A DNA stretch of 64,000 nucleotides, from positions 33,057-97,056 of the forward strand of contig JAETQR010000012.1 of assembly GCA_021770615.1 (NCBI GenBank). Reading direction: 5' to 3'. Shown piece by piece: positions 32,340-40,276 of this stretch. The notes beneath the pieces were generated by a model that saw nothing but the letters and a program-made list of their open reading frames with translations, was not told the origin of the DNA and ran no database searches. The translations under genes and the position numbers were made by a program. Origin of the DNA: Lachnospiraceae bacterium (GTDB lineage Bacteria > Bacillota_A > Clostridia > Lachnospirales > Lachnospiraceae). Every line of letters begins with the position of its first letter. Position 1 is the stretch's first letter.

Positions 32340-33365
32340 ATGTCAAAAAAAGTTGTAACATTCGGCGAGATCATGTTGCGCCTTGCACCGGAAGGATACT
32401 ATCGTTTTGTACAGGCAGAATCCTATGGCGCCACCTACGGAGGCGGTGAGGCAAACGTAGCGGTTTCCCTTGCCAATTATGGAATGGATGCCAGTTTTGT
32501 CACAAAGCTGCCGGCCCATGAGATTGGACAAGCAGGAATCAATGCCCTTCGCCGTTATGGCGTAGATACAAAAGAGATCGCAAGAGGAGGCGACCGTGTC
32601 GGTATTTATTATCTGGAAAAGGGAGCAAGCCAGAGACCATCCAAAGTCATTTATGACCGTGCCGGCTCTTCCATCGCCACAGCCACCACAGAAGATTTTG
32701 ACTGGAATCGTATTTTTGACGGTGCTGACTGGTTCCACTTTACCGGGATTACACCAGCCCTTGGCGACAATGTAGCTGCGATCTGTCTGGAAGCCTGCAA
32801 AGCGGCAAAAGAAAAGGGAATTACGGTAAGCTGTGATCTGAACTATCGAAATAAATTATGGACAAAAGAAAAAGCCGGCCAGGTCATGGGCGAACTTTGT
32901 AAATATGTAGATGTATGTATTTCCAATGAGGAGGATGCCAATGACGTTTTTGGAATCAAAGCTGCCGGAACGGATGTTACTGCCGGTCAGGTAAACCATG
33001 AAGGTTATAAAGACGTAGCAAAACAGCTGGCTGACCGTTTTGGATTCAGCAAAGTAGCCATCACACTCCGTACCTCCATCTCAGCAAATGACAATAAATG
33101 GGCCGCTATGCTCTACGATGGAAATGACTACTATTTCTCTAAACAGTATCTGATGCATATCGTAGACCGCGTCGGCGGTGGAGACTCGTTCGGAGGCGGG
33201 CTCATCTACTCCTGCCTGCAGGATATGGCTCCACAGGACATTATCGAATTTGCTGTCGCTGCAAGTTGTCTCAAACACAGCATCGAGGGCGACTTCAATC
33301 AGGTATCCGTTGATGAAGTGATGAAACTCGCCGGAGGCGATGCATCCGGAAGAGTACAGCGGTAA
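32340..33365 (+). CDS. kdgK: 2-dehydro-3-deoxygluconokinase (PfkB family)
   Basis: A 341-residue sugar kinase of the ribokinase/PfkB family, phosphorylating KDG to KDPG in uronate breakdown. The start is ATG 32340 behind GGAGGG. Motifs: FGEIMLRLAPEGYYRF at the N-terminus, YGGGEANVAVSLANYGM, NYRNKLW, and the C-terminal PfkB signature DRVGGGDSFGGGL with the catalytic Asp. No aldolase or uronate gene is adjacent. Other PfkB sugar kinases are possible, but the RLxPxGYxRF start fits KdgK. Confidence 0.85.
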   Translation: MSKKVVTFGEIMLRLAPEGYYRFVQAESYGATYGGGEANVAVSLANYGMDASFVTKLPAHEIGQAGINALRRYGVDTKEIARGGDRVGIYYLEKGASQRPSKVIYDRAGSSIATATTEDFDWNRIFDGADWFHFTGITPALGDNVAAICLEACKAAKEKGITVSCDLNYRNKLWTKEKAGQVMGELCKYVDVCISNEEDANDVFGIKAAGTDVTAGQVNHEGYKDVAKQLADRFGFSKVAITLRTSISANDNKWAAMLYDGNDYYFSKQYLMHIVDRVGGGDSFGGGLIYSCLQDMAPQDIIEFAVAASCLKHSIEGDFNQVSVDEVMKLAGGDASGRVQR

Positions 33366-33574
33366 AAATTTATATCCGTCTAATGGTGTTTTCCAGCCAG
33401 CTTGACGGCATCAATAATGAGAGAGGTGAAAAAATGAGAATATAATTTACTTTCGACTACATGAAACTTATTAACCGTATGCATGCTATTTTTCATGTTG
33501 CCAAAAGCAAATTATGTTTTCATGACCTCTCTTTTTGTATGCATAAATTTATTATTGATCAGGAGGCTGACTAT

Positions 33575-34378
33575 ATGAAAAATATATTTATTGAAGGAAT
33601 CCAGGGTATGGGAAAAACCACCTTACTAAATCATATCAGCAGCGCCATACCTGCATTGCATACCTGCCACGAAGGCGATCATTCACCTGTCGAACTGGCA
33701 TGGTGTGCATGGATGACAGATGAGGAATATACTCAGCTGCTCGAACGCTACGGATCGATCCGGAATGAGATAATAAAAAATACAGTTCAGGAACAAGAAC
33801 ATTTTATTGTTTCTTACACAAAAATCATTACAGACATCCCGGATTTTCACAAAGAATTAGAAAAATTTGAAATATATAATGGAAGAAAACCGCTACAAGA
33901 CTTTAAAAATATTGTTTTTTCAAGGTACGAAAATTTTTCTAAAACCGGCTATCTGTTTGAATGCTCTTTTTTTCAAAATATCGTGGAAGATTTAATATTA
34001 TTTCATCAGTTAAGTGACGATGAAATCGTAAAATTCTATCGGGAATTATACACTAAAATAAATGAGCGACAATTTCTCCTGTTCTATTTATATAGTGATA
34101 AACTGGAAGAAAATATAGAACTCATAAAAAAAGAACGCTGTGATGAGCACGGAGATGAGATATGGTACTCCTTGATACTAAAATATGTGGCCTGTTCCCC
34201 CTATGGAAAAAAACAGGGATATCGCACTTTTGAGGACATAATAACTCACTTCAGGCACAGACAACAGTTAGAATTGCGTATTATAAAAGAAATCATCGGT
34301 AAGAGAGCCATTATTCTCCCTGCAAAGAATTGGAAAATAGAGGAAATCCTACCAAGGATCAATGAGCCACAGAGGTAG
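33575..34378 (+). CDS. P-loop ATPase of unknown function (nucleoside-kinase-like)
   Basis: A 267-residue protein. The start is MKNIFIEGIQGMGKTTLL (33575), with AGGAGG upstream; the longer frame lacks a ribosome site. Walker A GIQGMGKTT is at residues 8-16. The overall pattern (a later ECSFFQNIVEDL, and a basic lid-like segment) recalls deoxynucleoside and thymidylate kinases, but no definite substrate motif is seen. The stop codon lies within the left arm of the 34372-34500 cruciform. Confidence 0.65.
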   Translation: MKNIFIEGIQGMGKTTLLNHISSAIPALHTCHEGDHSPVELAWCAWMTDEEYTQLLERYGSIRNEIIKNTVQEQEHFIVSYTKIITDIPDFHKELEKFEIYNGRKPLQDFKNIVFSRYENFSKTGYLFECSFFQNIVEDLILFHQLSDDEIVKFYRELYTKINERQFLLFYLYSDKLEENIELIKKERCDEHGDEIWYSLILKYVACSPYGKKQGYRTFEDIITHFRHRQQLELRIIKEIIGKRAIILPAKNWKIEEILPRINEPQR

Positions 34379-34500
34379 CCGGTCATTCCCCTGAGAGACT
34401 TATGAATCCGTCGGTGTCTGAATCATGTACTTTATGATTCGACACTGCTACGTGATTCATTTAGCGCAAGCGGTCTCTCAGGGGAATGACCGGCTACCTC
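34372..34500. repeat. Large cruciform with 28-bp perfect arms holding the stops of two convergent genes
   Basis: The arms 34372-34399 and 34473-34500 (GAGGTAGCCGGTCATTCCCC and onward) are perfect complements. Inside are ATGAATC / GATTCAT (34402 and 34454) and GTGTC-TGAATCAT / ATGATTC-GACAC around a short loop. The plus-strand ATPase and the minus-strand deacetylase both end with the same GAGGTAG within the arms. A bidirectional terminator or a mobile palindromic element would both fit. Confidence 0.8.
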
Positions 34501-35297
34501 CTCCACTCCTCCGGAAACATATACTCTGACCTATCCTCTAACGTCCCAAAAGAATAACCCTTTTCCGCTATCATATCAATGATCTCTCCAAGAACAGCCG
34601 CTGTATTCTGCATTGTATTCGAATCGTGCAAAAGTATGATCGGGTCGTTATACTTCTCAAGATCTTTGGCCACATTCCGGTAAATGACAGCTTTGGGAAT
34701 ATTCTGTCCCACCGAATCCTCACCGGAGACATTCCAATCAAAACTTGTGACTTTTATCTTTTGAAGCTTTTCCACGATATCATCTACGATCGGACAAACA
34801 TAACGGTTGTTGCTGCCCCATGGAAATCGATGAAGTTTGGGAACAACTCCTGTCACCTCTTTGATCCGGTCACTGCACTGGTTAAAATCCTCAAAAAAAG
34901 TTTTTTCGTTGCAATACATCTCATTCTTTTTATGTGAATATGTATGTATACCGATCGAATGTCCCTCGGCCTGTTCACGTTTGACGATTTCCTCACGTTC
35001 CCCGGTAATCTCACCACCCACTAAAAAAAACGTAGCTTTCACATTCTTACTTTTTAATGTATCCAACACATCCGGTGTAACCTCACTGGGGCCGTCATCA
35101 AAGGTCAGATATGCGACCTTATCTGTTGTGGTTGCCTTTTTTTCCTTCTCATCCTCCTGACCTGTATTCTGGGGGAGCACCTGATTAGCTTCTGTTCCTG
35201 TTTCTTCTCCTCTGCCCTCCTGCATATTTTTAGTAAACTCCGAGACCATCATTACGCCGAGTAAACATATGCACACAAAATAAATTACCCGTTTCAA
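34494..35297 (-). CDS. Membrane-anchored polysaccharide deacetylase (NodB domain)
   Basis: A 267-residue protein. An N-terminal hydrophobic helix (about 4-20) acts as signal anchor, a charged linker follows, then a NodB domain (about 60-260). Motifs: YLTFDDGPS (metal Asp), HTYSHKKNE (metal His pair), a WGSNNRY segment, and LLHDS near the C-terminus. The expected substrate is N-acetylated cell-wall glycan such as peptidoglycan. Translation starts with TTG (35297) behind AGGTGA. Its stop lies in the shared cruciform. Confidence 0.88.
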   Translation of the reverse strand: MKRVIYFVCICLLGVMMVSEFTKNMQEGRGEETGTEANQVLPQNTGQEDEKEKKATTTDKVAYLTFDDGPSEVTPDVLDTLKSKNVKATFFLVGGEITGEREEIVKREQAEGHSIGIHTYSHKKNEMYCNEKTFFEDFNQCSDRIKEVTGVVPKLHRFPWGSNNRYVCPIVDDIVEKLQKIKVTSFDWNVSGEDSVGQNIPKAVIYRNVAKDLEKYNDPIILLHDSNTMQNTAAVLGEIIDMIAEKGYSFGTLEDRSEYMFPEEWRR

Positions 35298-35453
35298 TCG
35301 ATCACCTATACACGTATGCTTAATCTGTATTATATGCAGAAATCCACCAAATGTTACTCACTTCCACAAAGGAGAAAGCTGCCATCTCCCAAAAGGAAAA
35401 TAACAGCTTTCATTTATTGTTACAAAGAATTCACAATATCGTATTCCGATCAA

Positions 35454-36362
35454 TCAGCCCTTTACAGAACCAAGAGCGATACCACGGATGATAAACTTGG
35501 ACAGGCACAGGTATACGATGATCAATGGAATGATCGCAATACCAAGTACCATGTAAACTTCACCGAGGTTAAAGTTACCATTTGCCTCTGCCTGAAGTCC
35601 TGCGATGATCAATGGGAGCGTTGCATTCTCACTGTTCGTATCCATTAACAACTGTGGAAGGAAGTAACTGTTCCAGGATGCTACAAACTGGAAGATCAGC
35701 TGTACTGCCATCGCCGGTTTCAAGATCGGCATAACCACAAAGTTAAAGATATAAAACTCATGTCCGCCATCGATCCGCCCTGCTTCCACGATCTCCATCG
35801 GGAGCGAACTCTCCATGTACTGTTTGATGAAGAAGAACACACCCGGCGCCGCTATCATCGGGAAAATCAACGGAATATAGGAGTTATAGAGCCCCATTAC
35901 ATTTTTCACCATATCGACATAACCAAGCGCAGAAACCTGTGTCGGCACCATCAGGATCACCATGATGAAAATAAATGCCGCTTTTTTCAGGCGGAACTCA
36001 TACGCATACAGGCCATATGCAGTCAGCGCTGCAACATACACACTGAGCAGACAGGATACCGCTGCCACGATAAAACTGTTTAACATGGCGTGAAATACCG
36101 GTCTTGTGCCATCCGCATTGTGCGTCAACACTCTGGACATATTACTTAAAAAGTTTGAGCCTGGAATCAGGTTAAATGTACTCGTCAGAGTGGCATGGTC
36201 CTTTGTCAGATTGACCAACAAGGTAACAAACGGAAACAATGCCAGTACGCACACTAAAACCAATACCACATAAGCGACTATACGACGGAAGATCAGTATC
36301 TGGTGTCCACGTTTTTCCCGCGTGCTAAGCTGTGCCCCGCTTATATCATCTACTACTGCCAT
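35454..36362 (-). CDS. Sugar ABC transporter permease, MalG type
   Basis: A 302-residue permease, start MAVVDDISGAQ (36362) behind GGGAGG. Six transmembrane helices and the EAA loop (EIVEAGRIDGGHEFYIFNFVVMPILKPAM) that contacts the ATPase are clear. It is the third transport gene of the cello-oligosaccharide operon and begins two bases before the upstream permease stop codon. No ATPase gene is in the locus, so a shared MsmK-type ATPase encoded elsewhere must power it. Confidence 0.92.
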   Translation of the reverse strand: MAVVDDISGAQLSTREKRGHQILIFRRIVAYVVLVLVCVLALFPFVTLLVNLTKDHATLTSTFNLIPGSNFLSNMSRVLTHNADGTRPVFHAMLNSFIVAAVSCLLSVYVAALTAYGLYAYEFRLKKAAFIFIMVILMVPTQVSALGYVDMVKNVMGLYNSYIPLIFPMIAAPGVFFFIKQYMESSLPMEIVEAGRIDGGHEFYIFNFVVMPILKPAMAVQLIFQFVASWNSYFLPQLLMDTNSENATLPLIIAGLQAEANGNFNLGEVYMVLGIAIIPLIIVYLCLSKFIIRGIALGSVKG

Positions 36363-36363
36363 A

Positions 36364-37353
36364 TTACCGCCCTCCCTTCGCTGCTTTCGCCGCTTTTTTC
36401 TTAGCCTTTTTATTGGCTCTTGCTTCCTTATCATCGTCACTTTCCATCAGTTTAAAGAGGAAAATACCGATGATACCAGCTACGAAGAACAGAAGTACAG
36501 ATTCGGTACCTGCCACTCCTACATTACCAGAACCCTGGATTCCCGAACTGATATCCATAACAACTGTTTTGGCAACCTCATTCGGTCCTCCGTTTTTAAC
36601 AAGAAGATTCGGAATGTCGAACATCTGCAGACCACCGATCATCGACGTTACCATGACATATAACATGATCGGCTTCAACATCGGAATCGTAATTTTCCAA
36701 AACTGTTGCCCGGCGCTTGCTCCATCGATCGAGGATGCTTCATACAATGCCGGATCAATTCCCATGATACCTGCCATGAGAAGGATTGTCGTGTTACCGG
36801 TCCACATCAGGAAATTGATAAACGCAATGATCAGCCGGATGCTCCACTCATCATTCAGGAAATCAAACGACATTCCAAATAATGCATTGACTGGTCCCTG
36901 CACGGCAAATAACTTAACGAATAAAACTGCCACCGAAGATGCCATAAGCATATTCGGCAGGTATAGTATAACTTTTACTGCACCGGTTCCCTTTAATTTC
37001 AGACGAATGTCCGTGAACCATGATGCAAATAACAACGATACTAAAATCTGTGGTATAAATCCCAGAAGCCAAAGCAAAAACGTGTTCCCAAAATACTTTA
37101 TAATATCACCTTGTGTAAATACGTCCACATAGTTTTTAAATCCTACAAACTTTTCAACATCCCCATCGATGAAATCGGAATATTTCGTAAAGAAGCTGTT
37201 GTAAAAAGTTAAGATCAACGGGTACAACTGAAATACCGCATAGGCAATAAAAAACGGAAGAATAAAGATCATTCCCCACTTCCCGTATTTCAGTTTGTGT
37301 GGGCGCTGGTATTTCGCTGCCGGCGCTTCTACCTGCTTTGCTACTGCAGCCAT
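36364..37353 (-). CDS. Sugar ABC transporter permease, MalF type
   Basis: A 329-residue permease. The start is MAAVAKQVEAP (37353) behind GGGGG; the much longer open frame upstream crosses two terminator hairpins and is not used. Six to seven transmembrane helices, and the EAA loop YEASSIDGASAGQQFWKITIPMLKP. The C-terminus is very Lys/Ala-rich (ARANKKAKKKAAKAAKGG), an unusual tail. It pairs with the MalG-type protein. Confidence 0.92.
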   Translation of the reverse strand: MAAVAKQVEAPAAKYQRPHKLKYGKWGMIFILPFFIAYAVFQLYPLILTFYNSFFTKYSDFIDGDVEKFVGFKNYVDVFTQGDIIKYFGNTFLLWLLGFIPQILVSLLFASWFTDIRLKLKGTGAVKVILYLPNMLMASSVAVLFVKLFAVQGPVNALFGMSFDFLNDEWSIRLIIAFINFLMWTGNTTILLMAGIMGIDPALYEASSIDGASAGQQFWKITIPMLKPIMLYVMVTSMIGGLQMFDIPNLLVKNGGPNEVAKTVVMDISSGIQGSGNVGVAGTESVLLFFVAGIIGIFLFKLMESDDDKEARANKKAKKKAAKAAKGGR

Positions 37354-37378
37354 AAAATCCCCCTTTCCCGAAATCAGA

Positions 37379-37408
37379 TAAAAAAGGTGCGGCTGAGAAC
37401 CGCACACC
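37379..37408 (-). terminator. Intra-operon terminator hairpin 1 (proximal to the MalF-type gene)
   Basis: On the minus strand GTGCGG-TTCTCAG-CCGCAC is followed by CTTTTTT. With the hairpin at 37486 it should lower permease mRNA relative to the binding protein. Confidence 0.65.
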
Positions 37409-37480
37409 AAAGAACTAAAGTTCTTATCAAGAATCGCCTGTGATGATTCTTGATCTGCATGCAGAACTTTCCTATTGTTA

Positions 37481-37513
37481 AAAAAGTGGGACAGGACACC
37501 TCCTGCCCCACTC
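37481..37513 (-). terminator. Intra-operon terminator hairpin 2 after the binding protein
   Basis: On the minus strand GTGGGGCAGGA-GGTG-TCCTGTCCCAC is followed by TTTTTT, 30 bases after the binding-protein stop. A third hairpin, ATCAAGAATC / GATTCTTGAT, lies between the two terminators. Such stacked read-through terminators are typical after sugar-binding protein genes, which are needed in excess. Confidence 0.75.
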
Positions 37514-37543
37514 CAATATACAGGTACACTTACATGATGATCA

Positions 37544-38974
37544 TCAGTCTGCACTAAGTGCCGGGTATGATTTCAATGTGAGTTTCTTCCAGTTTTCAAT
37601 CGCATCTTCTTTCGATGATTTTCCATTGTAGTAATCTTTCATAGCTGTCATCAGGTTCTCCATACACATCTGGTCATAAGGAGATACATTGCTGCAGTCA
37701 ATCTTATCTGCGGCATCTTTCAGAGTAGCTACCAGAGACTGTCCACCAAGGAAGTCAGATGTTACGCCATCTGCCTCAAGCTTCTCATTTGCTGCTTTGT
37801 TATTTACGAAATCGGATGTGTCTTTGCTGATGTTATACATGATATCTGTATCACAGCAAAGTTTGAGCATGATATCTTTTACAAGTGCAGCATTGTCTGT
37901 TCCTTTTGCGCCACAGACGAAGGAACCGCCCCAGTTAAAGGACTGTGGTCCTACACATACTGCCCAGTCGCCGTAGCTTCCACCAGGTGTGAAGCTTCCG
38001 TCATCATTTTTCTTAGCACCGGAGTTCTCAGCCATAGTGAAGTTGATTCCCCAAGCCGGCATGAAGTAACCGAATACGTTACCATCCTTGCTCATGCCTT
38101 TACCCCAGTCCTCAGCCCAGAGTGATGTCTTCTGGTTGTAACCATTGTCTGTGTACTCTTTTGTCTGATCGATCCATGTCTCGATTGCTGGATCCATCTG
38201 AAGTTTCTTGTCATCGCTAACCCATTTCTGGCTTACATTGTTTGAATATACACGAAGTGCATCATCAAAACCGGAAAGCATCGTGATCTTTCCACCAGAT
38301 TTCTCTTTTACCGTCTTAGCTGCTTCGGTAAACTTATCCCAGTCAGCTACCTGCTCCTGGATCTTTTCCGGATCGTCTGTTCCGAAAATATCTTTTGCAT
38401 AAGAACGTCTGTAGGTGAATCCACCCGGGCATCCCTGCCAGGATACACCACGGAGAGTTCCGCTTGCATCAGAAGCTGCCTGTTTCGTATAAGCGTACAT
38501 CTGCGACATGTCATCATCTGTCAGTCCGAGAGACTTAACATCTACTGCATAGTCTGTGTTTGTATACTTGTTTACATAGTCCATCTCACAAAGGAAAAGG
38601 TCTACTTTGTCATCAGCAGATGCGCTGTCCTGTTTCTGGAGAGCTTCATCCAGTTTGTCCTGATAGTTACTTCCCTCGTTTGCATTCTGAGTGAATTTTA
38701 CCGTTACATCCCCGATCTTCTTTGTCTTCTTATCGTAGTCCGGATAATATTTCTCAAAACGCTCCTGGAATTCCGTATTCCAAACATAGATGTTAAGAAC
38801 TTTTCCGCCACCGTCTTCAAGCACCTCTGTCTTATCTGCTGTCGTGCCTGAATCACTGCTGCTGTTGCTGCTTGTGTTGTTGTTTGATGATGTCTTGTCA
38901 TCGCCGCCACATCCTGTCACGCAGCCAATGACCATCGTCAAAGAAAGAGCTAACGCTAACCATTTTCTTCTCAT
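37544..38974 (-). CDS. Sugar-binding lipoprotein of the cello-oligosaccharide ABC transporter
   Basis: A 476-residue extracellular solute-binding protein of family 1. A lipoprotein signal ends in VTGCGG (lipidated Cys about residue 22), followed by a Ser/Asn/Asp-rich linker (about 25-52) and the two-lobe binding fold. It starts behind AGGAGG. Genes for LacI regulator, two permeases and a divergent GH94 phosphorylase surround it, so cellobiose or short cellodextrins are the likely ligand. Solute-binding proteins cannot be assigned a ligand by motif alone. Confidence 0.88.
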   Translation of the reverse strand: MRRKWLALALSLTMVIGCVTGCGGDDKTSSNNNTSSNSSSDSGTTADKTEVLEDGGGKVLNIYVWNTEFQERFEKYYPDYDKKTKKIGDVTVKFTQNANEGSNYQDKLDEALQKQDSASADDKVDLFLCEMDYVNKYTNTDYAVDVKSLGLTDDDMSQMYAYTKQAASDASGTLRGVSWQGCPGGFTYRRSYAKDIFGTDDPEKIQEQVADWDKFTEAAKTVKEKSGGKITMLSGFDDALRVYSNNVSQKWVSDDKKLQMDPAIETWIDQTKEYTDNGYNQKTSLWAEDWGKGMSKDGNVFGYFMPAWGINFTMAENSGAKKNDDGSFTPGGSYGDWAVCVGPQSFNWGGSFVCGAKGTDNAALVKDIMLKLCCDTDIMYNISKDTSDFVNNKAANEKLEADGVTSDFLGGQSLVATLKDAADKIDCSNVSPYDQMCMENLMTAMKDYYNGKSSKEDAIENWKKLTLKSYPALSAD

Positions 38975-39031
38975 AAAAATTATTCCTCCTAATTCTCATT
39001 AATTTTTTTGTGAATGGTTTCTTTATAATTA

Positions 39032-40042
39032 CTAAAGCCTCTTCACAGATCTTCCTTGTACCAATTCACCCTGGACAACAAGTCTCTCGACCAGAGACGT
39101 ACCTGGTTGTTCAATCGCCTCGACGAGTTTTTTCGCTGCCATTCTCCCGAGTTCCTCCGTATCCTGCTTATAGGTGGTCAGTTTGGGTTCCATAACCTGT
39201 GCAATACGCTGTCCGTCATAGCCGACGACGGATATATCATCCGGCACGGACAGCCCCTTGCTCTCAATCACATTCAGGCCTCCAAAGCACGAAAAATCAT
39301 CGGGATAAATAATACAGGTAGGTCTGTTACTCAGCGTTAATAATTCTTCTGTTATTCTGGCGGAAGAAACCGGATCATGATAAATCCCTTCCCGGATCAA
39401 TTCATCTCTGGCCTCCACGCCTAAACTTTTCAAAGTACGGTAAAAACCTTCCAGCCGGTTTGTCGTAACCATGGATTCTGCACCATGTATAAAGGCGATC
39501 TCACGGTGTCCCAAACCAACTATATATTGAACGATCTCCTGCATTCCAACGAGGTTATCTGACAAAATACTCGTCTTATTATCAAACGCAAAGTCAATCG
39601 TCACAACTGGTATATCACTGTTTACCAACTCCCTGATCGCCTCATCCTCGAAATCCACACACGCGATCACCACGCCATCCACACCTCTGTATTTACTATG
39701 CTCATAATAAGATAATGTAGTATTCTTACCTGCGTGCTGGCTGATAAAAGTAATATCGTATCCTTCCTCCTCTGCGCCACGCCGGAAACTGTCCAGAACA
39801 TGGGAGAAATAGGAATGTGTCAATCCACAGTTCGCCTTATCCACAAACAATACTCCAATGTTATAAGTACGGTTTGTCTTTAATGCTCTTGCAGAGGAGT
39901 TCGGCAAGTATCCAAGTTCTTTCGCTACCCGGCAAATCTTATCCTTGGTCTCATCGCTGATATCACCTCTGTTGTTCAACGCCTTACTTACTGTAGCAAC
40001 AGAGACCTGACATCTGGATGCGATATCTTTCATTGATACCAT
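39032..40042 (-). CDS. LacI-family transcription regulator of the cellobiose locus
   Basis: A 336-residue regulator. The start is MVSMKDIASRCQ (40042), with GAGGGAAGG upstream. The N-terminal HTH (VSMKDIASRCQVSVATVSKALNN) and hinge (LGYLPNSSARALKTNRT) are followed by a periplasmic-binding-type effector domain. It is transcribed with the transporter genes and divergently from the GH94 gene. Two palindromic operators lie in the shared intergenic region, one near each start, so it should repress both units and itself until a sugar binds. Confidence 0.93.
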   Translation of the reverse strand: MVSMKDIASRCQVSVATVSKALNNRGDISDETKDKICRVAKELGYLPNSSARALKTNRTYNIGVLFVDKANCGLTHSYFSHVLDSFRRGAEEEGYDITFISQHAGKNTTLSYYEHSKYRGVDGVVIACVDFEDEAIRELVNSDIPVVTIDFAFDNKTSILSDNLVGMQEIVQYIVGLGHREIAFIHGAESMVTTNRLEGFYRTLKSLGVEARDELIREGIYHDPVSSARITEELLTLSNRPTCIIYPDDFSCFGGLNVIESKGLSVPDDISVVGYDGQRIAQVMEPKLTTYKQDTEELGRMAAKKLVEAIEQPGTSLVERLVVQGELVQGRSVKRL

Positions 40043-40065
40043 TGCCTTCCCTCTCATCCTTTTCT

Positions 40066-40083
40066 TAATCGTTTTCGTAATTC
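40066..40083 (-). promoter_or_regulatory. LacI-type operator near the regulator's own promoter
   Basis: On the minus strand the sequence reads ATTACGAAAACGATTAAG, sharing GAAAnCGnTT with the operator at 40195. The promoter TTGACT (40113-40108), 17 bases, TAAGGT (40090-40085) stands just upstream, so bound repressor would block early elongation. Confidence 0.6.
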
Positions 40084-40156
40084 AACCTTACCACATTTTT
40101 CATATATAGTCAACCTGTATTTTATTTTTTTTGTTCAAATCGCACAAAAATTCATC

Positions 40157-40210
40157 TTGCTTTTATCACCCGTTTCATATATAATGTAGGTATTACGAAA
40201 TCGTTTTCGG
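40157..40210 (+). promoter_or_regulatory. Promoter and LacI-type operator of the GH94 gene
   Basis: TTGCTT (40157-40162), 17 bases, TATAAT (40180-40185), then the palindrome CGAAATCGTTTTCG (40196-40209) at the expected start of transcription. The position is typical for LacI-family repression. Confidence 0.75.
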
Positions 40211-40276
40211 AAACTATGGGATTTGCAGCTTCTGTGCGGACAGGTTTTTTGTCCCCTTACAGGAAAGGAGATTCAA

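Noticed and set aside
37154..37554. Long 5' extension of the MalF-type permease and a second ORF in that region
   Set aside because: It would cross two terminator hairpins and lacks a ribosome site; the ATG at 37353 has one.
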